Part shown: piece after piece, positions 56,030 to 64,000 of the stretch
Position numbering within the stretch: the stretch's first letter is position 1
How the letters are laid out: each line of letters begins with the position of its first letter
Origin: Paraphoma chrysanthemicola
Lineage: Eukaryota; Ascomycota; Dothideomycetes; Pleosporales; Phaeosphaeriaceae
Assembly (NCBI GenBank): GCA_020744225.1
Contig: JAGMWG010000006.1
Location: forward strand, 1,550,001-1,614,000
DNA: 64,000 nt
Reading direction: 5' to 3'
Notes under the pieces: model-generated
What the model was told of the DNA's origin: nothing
Seen by the model: only the letters and a program-made list of their open reading frames with translations
The model's database searches: none
Position numbers and translations under genes: made by a program

Positions 56030-56803
56030 ATGCGTTTCGCCGCCATCTTCGCCTTCGCGACCTCGGTCGCTTTCGTCTCCGCCCAAGACTTCAGCGGTGT
56101 CCCCAGTTGCGCTGTATGTATCTCCCCACTTTCCTTATCTCCATGACATATGAAACCACAAAAGCATGTACACCCTAGTTGTGCATTTCATATCAATTCC
56201 TCCACTGCGATATCCCAGTCAGACCTCACATCTCCACCAAACGGCCCGTATATTACCTGTCTCCCCACGCGTCAAGTCTCATGTTGATGTTGTTGCCACA
56301 CTCCACTTCAACTTTATCCAAAGACAAGACTGACATCGGCATTAGATCCCCTGCCTCATCCCCGCTGTCCAAGGTTCCGGGTGCGGTCTGACCGATACTG
56401 CCTGCCAATGCACCACCGGGCGAGAGAGCATCACAAACTCGCTGTTTGGCTGCACACCGTCGCGCTGCAGCGCTAGCGATATTGCTGGTATGTGGTCCAA
56501 ACACAACCAAGATTTAACATGTGTATGCTAATCATGCGTGAAGGCGTCGCGGCTGCTGTCCAAACCCTCTGCGCCGCTGCCGGTGTCACCATCACGAATG
56601 TCCCTTCGGTTGTTCCTTCCTCGCTGGCCTCTGCGGCGACATCGGTTGTGAGTGGAACTGGCACAGGGAGCCAGACCAGAACCCCGACAGGATCCGCGAC
56701 GGGCTCTGCTGCTCCTGCTGCGAGCACAGCTGCGGCTGCCGGTAATGTTGTTGGATACGGTGCTGCTGTAGCCATGGGATTCGCTGGTCTGCTTGCCTTG
56801 TAG
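56030..56803 (+). CDS. CFEM-domain GPI-anchored protein
   Basis: Three exons: 56030-56113, 56346-56487 and 56544-56803, 161 aa. Intron 1 is unusually long for the window (232 bp, GTATGT...CATTAG); intron 2 is GTATGT...GTGAAG with branch GCTAATC. The joins are SCA-IPCLIPAV and SDIA-G-VAAAVQTL. Signal peptide: MRFAAIFAFATSVAFVSA. The CFEM domain follows directly, with exactly eight cysteines (SCA, PCL, GCG, ACQC, GCT, RCS, TLC) and the Asp of LTDTACQC, which binds heme iron in characterised CFEM proteins. A Ser/Thr-rich stalk and a C-terminal hydrophobic tail (NVVGYGAAVAMGFAGLLAL) after small residues indicate GPI anchoring. Members act in heme-iron uptake, adhesion or host interaction; which applies here is unknown. 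Confidence 0.88.
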
Positions 56804-56878
56804 ATTGTTGTTGCGGGGGTGTAAGATATCGCATTGTATGGGCAGTAGTAAATAATGACCAAAAGTTTATGGCCATTC

Positions 56879-57991
56879 TCAAGCAGCATCGAGCGCAGCC
56901 ACCCATTTGGCAGACCAAGCAGTGAACTCGTCGTTTGACCCTATCCAGTTTAGCTGGACAAGCTCAGCTGCGCTCTTTGCTTGTGTGCAGCTCTTCTCCA
57001 GAGTTTGTCGTGCCTCGTCCTCGTCAAGATCATAGAAAGCACTGGCGAGATCGTCGACCGTCTCGGGTATCATCTTGAGGATGACCATCAACTCGTCTAG
57101 CTTTAGAGCGGAAGTCGATGTCTTCTCGCTGGATCCGTTCGCAGTCGTGGCATTCGTCGTGGGTGTGGCCGGATATGTCTTCAGTCGTCTCTTGAGCAGT
57201 GCCTGGTACAGCATGCCCACCATTTTCAACCTTTTAATGCTGTTGTCTAGCAGCTCCTTGAGCTCTTTGTCATCCTTGCCCAGCTTGTTCGATGCACCAA
57301 AAAGGTCGTCTTCGTCATCACTGCCTTGGGCGTCGTCGTCGTCGTCTTCGATGTCCTCTCCCCATTCCTTCAATTCCTCAACAGCATCCAGCAACGTTGC
57401 TCTGAGCTCTTGTGCCTTCCTGACTACCAACCCAACCACACCGTCGTCGCAGAACTTGATGAGCACGTCACATGCCTCCCATAGCACGCCTGTAGCGGAG
57501 AGGACATCCTGCTTCTCGCTCTCGCTGGGCCCCGTGTCTTTGCCCTTTGCGTTTTGTCTGCTCTCGGCCATGCGCAGAACGAGTGCCAGCACATCACCCC
57601 ACGTGCCCAGCAGTCTCCGCACCTGTGACTTTAGCTCTGTTCGCATCATACGTCCAACGTCGTCCCTCTGCCCTGGATCTGGGACATGGGAGGCAGCAGC
57701 CACCATGCCACTGAGCGCGCCAGAGCTCACATCGCCCAGTTTCGCAATGACGGCTGAGGGTGTAAGTGGTGGTGTGATGAGCAAGAGTGACAGGGTCGTG
57801 GTGTGCGACTTGAGAAGTGTCGTTGTCGCCTTGACAACAGCAAGAGGGTTTGGCAGCTCGGTATTCGTCCTCTGGTCCTGCGCAGGCGTGGCGGTAGAGG
57901 CGGGTGCGAGCGACGACTGAAAATGTGCGAGCAGCGTCTGTGTCGTCTTAGTGAGCTCTACAAGGGCCTTTAAATCCTTTGGCTTGGACAT
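56879..57991 (-). CDS. GCIP / cyclin-D1-binding protein 1-like
   Basis: A single-exon 370-aa helical protein. It has no enzyme motif. The helical N-terminal region (LKALVELTKTTQTLLAHF... KSHTTTLSLLLITPPLTPSAV), the middle helix with RRLLGTWGDVLALVLRMAES and TGVLWEACDVLIKFC, the acidic linker EDIEDDDDDAQGSDDEDD (near 215-232) and the C-terminal DLASAFYDLDEDEARQTLEK pattern are those of the Grap2/cyclin-D-interacting (GCIP, CCNDBP1) family. In animals this family binds cyclin D and HLH factors; in fungi no function is established. It is convergent with the CFEM gene, with only 75 bases between stop codons. Confidence 0.75.
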   Translation of the reverse strand: MSKPKDLKALVELTKTTQTLLAHFQSSLAPASTATPAQDQRTNTELPNPLAVVKATTTLLKSHTTTLSLLLITPPLTPSAVIAKLGDVSSGALSGMVAAASHVPDPGQRDDVGRMMRTELKSQVRRLLGTWGDVLALVLRMAESRQNAKGKDTGPSESEKQDVLSATGVLWEACDVLIKFCDDGVVGLVVRKAQELRATLLDAVEELKEWGEDIEDDDDDAQGSDDEDDLFGASNKLGKDDKELKELLDNSIKRLKMVGMLYQALLKRRLKTYPATPTTNATTANGSSEKTSTSALKLDELMVILKMIPETVDDLASAFYDLDEDEARQTLEKSCTQAKSAAELVQLNWIGSNDEFTAWSAKWVAALDAA

Positions 57992-58474
57992 GTTGTGTTG
58001 CTGTGATGTCAGGTGTCAGAAGTGATTGTGCATCGACTAACTTCCAGCGCAGTCAAAAAAGTTGTGGTGCATGGAGGGGTACATCAGTGCGGAAGTGTCC
58101 GCTCCTCCCATTGGTTCACGATCGACTACCGCCGTACGAAGTACGGTGCTCTCCACTCTCCCAGCTGCCACTCATTAGAGAAGGATACGAGGTAGAGCCG
58201 ACATCAGTCCGCACAAAGTCGAGGCATATTTTAAAGTTGTAATCGTGCGTTGCCGTATGAAGCTGGTGACGTTGGTAAAGTTCACATCGGAACCCCTCCG
58301 AGCTCCCGGCCACTACCAAGCCCGTCAGCACTACCACGATCAGCGCAAAAGCAACTCGTCACATCTGCAATACAAAAGAACGTCGCTTGCTTCAATCACT
58401 CCACGACACTGTTTTCGTGGTTCGCGCAGAGTACTTTAACTTGGACCATCTGCACTGCACCCTAAGTCGACACC
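57992..58474. promoter_or_regulatory. Divergent intergenic region
   Basis: 483 bases between the starts of the GCIP-like gene (minus) and the small membrane protein gene (plus). No gene is seen; both promoters should lie here. Confidence 0.35.
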
Positions 58475-58986
58475 ATGGCGCTCGGAACCACACTACCATT
58501 CTGGCCGGCTCTGGTCTTCACCTACTTCGAGCCCAGTAAGCACCTCCAAACACACTCCCACCAACCGTATAAACTAACCCCGGCCTAGTCGCTCTCATCA
58601 CGGGTTACTACAGCGCCTTGAATGACCCCTCCGCTTTTGTAACCCGCCAACTCCCTACTAGCACCGCCCTCACCAGTGCCACTGTCCCCTCCTCTGCCAT
58701 TGTCGTCACCTACTCCCTCGCCAACGTGTTCCTCCTTCTTGCCGGTCTTGCAGTTGTCTGCACCGTCATTACGCGCGAAGGCCGCGTCACGAAATGGTAC
58801 TTGTTCATGGTTGCATGTGGCGATCTAGGGCATATTTACGCGAGCTATAAAGTCATGGGCAGCGATGTGTTTTGGAATTTCAGCGACTATAATGATATGA
58901 TGGTGGGGAATGTGCTCGTCAGTGCGTTTTTGCATGTCAATCGGGGTTTGACGCTAATTGGGGCGTTTGGGAGGGTTGGGAGGTGA
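58475..58986 (+). CDS. Small four-helix membrane protein (fungal DUF7704-type)
   Basis: Two exons (58475-58535, 58589-58986), 152 aa. The 53-bp intron (GTAAGC...AACTAACCCCGGCCTAG) joins TYFEP-I-ALITGYYSALNDP. Four hydrophobic segments are visible: LPFWPALVFTYF, VTYSLANVFLLLAGLAVVCTVI, WYLFMVACGDLGHIYASY and NVLVSAFLHVNRGLTLIGAF. The FxxFEP start, YYSALNDP and GDLGHIY motifs are those of a family of small fungal integral membrane proteins of unknown function. It has no signal peptide beyond the first helix. It is convergent with the siderophore synthetase, ~150 bases from its stop codon. Confidence 0.78.
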
Positions 58987-59137
58987 GATGGTGGGCGCGC
59001 TTGTCACGCTGATTTTGAGATGGATGTGTCATGACATGAAATGACCTTGGAATGCCATATTGGGAAAGCAAAATCGCCTAATGAGATAGTCCTTTACCAG
59101 TGCGCCTAAAAATGCCCAAGAACTCCAGTCATTGCAA

Positions 59138-62100
59138 TCATCGCTCGACGTCTTCAAACGACGTCAGATGTCCCTTCAACCCATTTATCAACTCCGCTCC
59201 CTCCCCCATACTTAGCATCTCTACAGGCGCAAATACACCAACATCCAAGGCGCCGTTACGGAGAGCAACTTCAATGTCTACAGCATGCTACATTATTGTT
59301 ATTAGCATTCCGCAAGAACAGTATTTGCATGTCCAAAGCTTACCAAATATGCTTTGTTGACTCGCTCGTGCGTCAGATACTTCTCAAGTCTGTCTTCATC
59401 GTCAGACGTAAATCTCGCACTATGCTCAACGACTTCGCAACGCGACTCCGACCACCGACTTGCTTGTGCAGGTACAATCCTGACATGCTCCTCGTTTGTC
59501 TGTATTCCCTCGGCGTCCGAGTCCGGCAACGTCAAGAAATTGACAAATGTATCGACCTTGACTCCAGTCCACTCGCTAATCTCATACAAATTCGACCAAG
59601 CATTCTCTGTCGCACTGATTCCTTGCAAATCCCGTTGGATCTGTTGAGCCGAAGCTAGTATATCTCGTGCATGTTCTGAAGACCGATGCACGCGAAGCGG
59701 CAAGAGATTGGCCGTAGGTACAGCAGCATTTCTAACAGTGGTATCATGAGAGCGATTGGCGAGGTAGACGCCGATGATGACATCTGGTGTTTCTGGACCG
59801 TGCGTGAGTGCAGCATAGAGCTTTGCATATGCGGCGAGGAACAGCGCTTGCCAGGACACTCCATTCTCGCGAGCAGTCTTCTCCAGTAAGGCGCTGGTTA
59901 ACCAGGATGGGTGGAACATCTCCAGCCTTTCGAGTGGCGTGGAACTTGGCTGCAGGAAGTAATTTTGCTTGACTCCGCTAAGATATCGTGTCCAGAATGT
60001 CTTCCGATTCTTGATTGCCGCAGAAGTAGATTGCTTCAGAACAAGCTTCGTGAAAGCCGTGTCTGGCGCAGGCGCTACACCTCCGTTGCACAGATTCTGC
60101 AGCTGTTGTGTCAAAATGGGCACACTGACGCCGTCATATAGGGCGTGGTGTATTCTGAGCTTCACAGTGCAGCTTCCAGTTGATACTCGGGTTCGAAGTA
60201 GTCGAGCCCAAGGCTGCAAGATATCGGAGGGCTTGAAAGCTTGAGGAGGCGTAATCTCATCCAAAACTTTGTGACTGTTCGCTTTTCCTACCATCTGAAG
60301 ATAAGGAGTTTGCGCGCTAGAAGTGGCAAAAAAGTATGTCCTCAAGATTGGGTTTGCAGCCACAAGAGCCCGCCATACGTTATTGAGTTCATCCATGGAG
60401 ATGGATCGTCCGGTAATGGTGTACTCAAATTCGTTGTACATGTTGCCGCCCATGGTTCTTAGCCACATTGACAGCATATACTGCTGTCCAGCGGTGACTG
60501 GTTGTACTTGTAATTCTTCGATATCGACGAATGGAACACCTGCGAGCATAGCGTGCTTCTTGATCACTTCACGGCCTACATCCATTAGTATGCTGTCAAT
60601 CGATAACTCGTGGCCCAAATCAACCTCCGCTTTCTCGTCTTGTCGTGTTTCTAGCAGTCGAGCCATGGCCGAGACCGTACCAGCTCGAAGCATATCGCCC
60701 ACGCCTAGGATGATGTTCTTCTTTCGGAGGAGGGAGGAAACCTTGATGGCGCTGATCGAGTCCAAGCCGATGTGAAAGATCGTTGTGTCGTAGGTGATAT
60801 CATGTTCTTGCATTCCTGAAACAGAAGCCAGGACTTGACGTATGATGTGTATAGCTTGTTCTTGAGATTCACTGATTGGCACTTGCAGGTCCAGAGATTC
60901 GTTCGCGAGGATCGGTGTACCTTCTTTGGCATCCTTGAATGGTGGAAGACCACACACGGAGTGGCCTTCCGAGCTAAAGTTAATGACAGCACCATCTGGG
61001 TTCTGTATGACTTCCTGTAGCACTCCGTCCAGCCGCTCCAACATTTCCATTGCCTCACTCTCTGCGAGGACGTCGGACTTCACAGCGCATCGCCATGTGA
61101 GCTCGCCCTTGACAATCTCCATCTCCACGCAAACAGGGTATTCAACGTCGCTGTATCCTGTGATACTTGAGTACAGAGATTGACTGTCCTTCTCGTTCGT
61201 TTCCACTCTCTTCTGGTATATAAACAGGCTCTCGAACAGCCCGCCATGTGCTCCCGCCAGTGCCAGTGCCTTGCGCAGTGGGAAGTGCTGATACTGCTTT
61301 ACGCTCGTGAAGCTATCCTGGACGTGGCGTAGCAAGTCCAGGCGACTTCCATGAAGGATGGTGCGAATGGCCACCGTGTTCATTGTGGGGAACATAAGCT
61401 TTGAGGCTGTTTCGTCATCGCGGCCAGAAAGTATGGACCCAAATGATACGTCCAACGAACGAACGTAGGACGATAGCACCATAGCAAATACAGTTTGTCC
61501 GAGAGTCTGAATTGCGACGTTGCTCTTCTTCGCGAAGTTTGTGGCATCGTGTGCAGCTACGGCGCTACAGTGTTCTAGTCGATGAATGACCGTCACCGCG
61601 TTCTCCTGGACTTGAGGTTTCGGTAGAAATTTGCTGGCCTTCGCCTCAAAGAGGTAGTCACCCCAAAAGGCAGCGGCACGAGTCCCAGTTGCAGACAAGA
61701 TTGCAGACAAGGTGAGCTGGTAGTCAGGGCGACTTGTGGGGCAGCCGGTGTAAGCGGAGGCGACATCAGCATGGATTAGGCCAAGGGACCAGCCATCGTA
61801 TAAAGCATGTGCTATGGCCAGTACGGTGTATGATTTGGCTGGGGCGTCAAGGAGCAAAACATGGAAATGTGGCTCCACCGTGGATGAGCTTACGGCCTCG
61901 TTGCGCAGATCCTCAAACACCGTCGTAAAATCGGGTTCTTTGTCAGTTGTAGTGTGAGACCAAAAGCCGTGGCTCTGGGTTCGAACAACCTGCGCAAACG
62001 AACTTTCGATATCCGGATCATCTATCTCGATCAGGGATGTACGCAGAATCGGCGAGGCTTCCACGACCTGGGTCCAAGCATCGCGTAACCGATCTTTATC

Positions 62101-64000
62101 TGTATTGGCACTTAGTTCCATGACATCAAAGTTGTAGTACTTTGTGAAGCCAGATGATACCATCTCGGCTGTCATCCCTTCTTGTAGAGGTGTCAACGGA
62201 AGAACTGCTTCGATTTGGCCCAGATCTGTGTTCCGACCTTCGAAATAGCCGTGAAGTTTCGCCTGAAGAGTCTCAAAGATGGCCTTGGTCGAATCTTGGT
62301 CTTGCGTTTGACCATTGACGTAGCTGACGCTTGACAACATACCAGCAATCGTCAAACCTCGCATAATTTTGCTTACAGCAAGGTCAAGATTTTGCTTCTT
62401 GAGCTTTGACGATAATTTGATAGCATCAATACTGTCCAGGCCAAGCTCGAAAATCGTGGTCGTTTCTTCGATGTCGTCGACATCACTACCAGTGAGCGCT
62501 GCAAGTGCTTCTCTCAAAACCTTGGCTGTATCGGTCCATTTGAACTCTGAAATGCGATGTATGCCGTTGCTTTGATGTTCTCCATTGATTTCCCCATTGC
62601 TGGAGTGACCATTCGTAATTGTTATGGCGTCAACGATCACAGTCGGATCCTGTAGTGCCTGGCGTAGCCCCTCCTCAAAATAATTTAGCAGCCGATCTAA
62701 CGCCGGTACATCTGCGATATGGCCCTGCGCAACGAGAGTCAATTTCCAGTGGTTGTTCACCCCTTGCTCCACCTCGAAAGCTAGAGGATAGTCTGCAACG
62801 ACTTTTCCGTCTTCTAGATTCCAGATTTCGTTGTCTGACCAGTCCCTCACACCTCCAGCTGCGACTTGATAAACAAAGAGGGTGTCGAAGAGTGGTTGGC
62901 GGTGATTGCTCTTGCACCATTTTGCGATGTCTCGCAATGCGGTGTGTTGATATGGATGGGCAGCAACGTTGAAGTTGTGCACTCTCCTTATACATGAGGC
63001 CCATGTTTCGCTTCGGATTGGATGATGCTGGTATGGAATGGTATTGAACATTGGCCCGATAATATGATCTGAGTCTTCAAGATCAATGCTGCGACCTGAT
63101 ACCACGATCCCGACTGTTGGCGCCGATTTTGTGTGCTTCTGGAGCGCGTGAAGCCAGCAAGCTTGTGCAATAGCCTGTGCAGTGACATTGAGCTTTCGTC
63201 TCACAGCCTCGAACCGTTCCAGATTGCCTAGCTCTCTTACGACCCTGACGGGCTCATCGCTTGAGTTTGTTACCAGCGATGGCAACTCGTGAGGAGGGTT
63301 GCTTGAAAGGTGCTTTTGCCAGAAATCCTTCGCTCCTTTTGCGGCCTGCAATGGGCCATGTGCAAGTGCCGTGAAGAAGTCAGGTCCATCGCCGCAAAGT
63401 GCGTGTTCCCTGTAAGTATCCCAAACAGCTTTGAAGATCAGTTCGATACTGATGCCATCGTACAATCCATGGAAAATGTTGACTACCAGTAGCTGTTGAC
63501 TACTGTCGGAAACATGTATGAGCTCAAAGGGTCGAACCAGATTCAGACGATTGGTTTCCAGCCACTTCCGTCGCAACCTCGCAAGACATGCCTGTCTTGA
63601 CTCATGCTTGACAGCTGTCTCCAGGGTCCAAGGCAGGTCGAGATTGTTCACAGCTGCTTGAACATGACCTTCCTCCGTATTTATAAACACAGTGCGGAGA
63701 ATCCGGAAAACGTTGAATCCACTTTTCCATGCTGCCTGGAGGCGGCGCAAATCGACTTTGTTACTCAAGACAAAATGGAAGGTGTTGAAGTATAGTCCAT
63801 TGTCACTGTCCAGGTATTTTGCAATCATGCCTTGCTGAAGAGGCGTACACGGGGCAAGCGCGTCGATGTCAGAAGTGCTGATCCCGAAAGTTTGCGCCAC
63901 GACTCGTCGATACCGGTGCTGCGTCGCGAAAATTGCTTGCTTTGCTGTGAGCAGTGACGCGCGAGTACTTGTTGTTGAAGCGTCTGCAGATATAGCTTTT
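59138..64000 (-). CDS. sidC: Ferrichrome-type siderophore NRPS, C-terminal part (partial)
   Basis: The frame is open to the right edge, so the N-terminal modules lie outside the window. ~1615 residues are visible. Exon junction: 59344/59287, a 56-bp intron (GTAAGC...AATGTAG) joining NKAYL-HAVDIEVAL; the last exon ends at TGA 59138-59140. Domain order is C-T-C-T-C. C1 has FHGLYDG (bases ~63450-63475); T1 has GLDSI, with its phosphopantetheine Ser codon at 62431-62433; C2 has AHALYDG; T2 has GLDSI, with its Ser codon at 60757-60759; the terminal C has the full HHALYDG. A C-terminal T-C-T-C with no adenylation or thioesterase domain is the hallmark of SidC/NPS2-type synthetases, which use the extra domains iteratively to join and cyclise acyl-hydroxyornithines into ferricrocin or ferrichrome. 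The product is inferred from this architecture. Intracellular iron storage is the usual role. Confidence 0.9.

Overview
This is a window of nuclear DNA from a filamentous ascomycete (Pezizomycotina, most likely a dothideomycete). The evidence is eukaryotic gene structure with many 49-66 bp introns (GTRNGT donors, CTAAC-like branch sites, YAG acceptors), fungal-only families (two-subunit type I fatty acid synthase, CFEM protein, deuterolysin, UstYa-like, CYP52-type P450, ferrichrome-type NRPS), and a very AT-rich first ~0.75 kb with few C/G that looks like a RIP-degraded repeat. The class assignment is inference; no ribosomal or mitochondrial marker is present.

Layout. 0-0.8 kb: AT-rich block. 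0.8-18.3 kb: an accessory-looking, gene-sparse stretch with a small conserved protein of unknown function, a spliced 76-aa secreted cysteine-rich protein, a secreted deuterolysin metalloprotease, an old yellow enzyme, an FAD monooxygenase sitting between two diverged inverted repeats, a secreted phytase-like esterase, a CYP52-type P450 and a UstYa-like oxidase. 19-23 kb: a long disordered protein and a Brl1/Brr6 nuclear-envelope protein. 23.6-36.9 kb: FAS1 and FAS2, divergently transcribed from a shared ~1.3 kb intergenic region; together they encode the alpha6-beta6 fatty acid synthase. 38-46 kb: an ECM33-like single-pass surface protein, a large protein with a duplicated cysteine/histidine module, and the glucosidase II beta subunit. 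46-49.7 kb: no confident gene. 49.7-53.4 kb: a long low-complexity fungal protein. 56-59 kb: a CFEM/GPI protein, a GCIP/cyclin-D1-binding-like protein and a four-helix membrane protein. 59.1 kb to the right edge: the 3' part of a ferrichrome-type siderophore NRPS (C-T-C-T-C), running out of the window.

Most gene models needed splice joining; for each I give the splice sites read from the sequence and why they restore the family motif. Themes that recur are lipid metabolism (FAS1/FAS2, CYP52-type hydroxylase), secretion and cell surface (deuterolysin, phytase-like, CFEM, ECM33-like, GTB1) and iron (siderophore synthetase, possibly CFEM). Observations most worth a second look are the duplicated CX3HX13CX2C module at 40.5-43.4 kb, the inverted repeat pair bracketing the FAD monooxygenase, and the spliced small secreted cysteine-rich protein.
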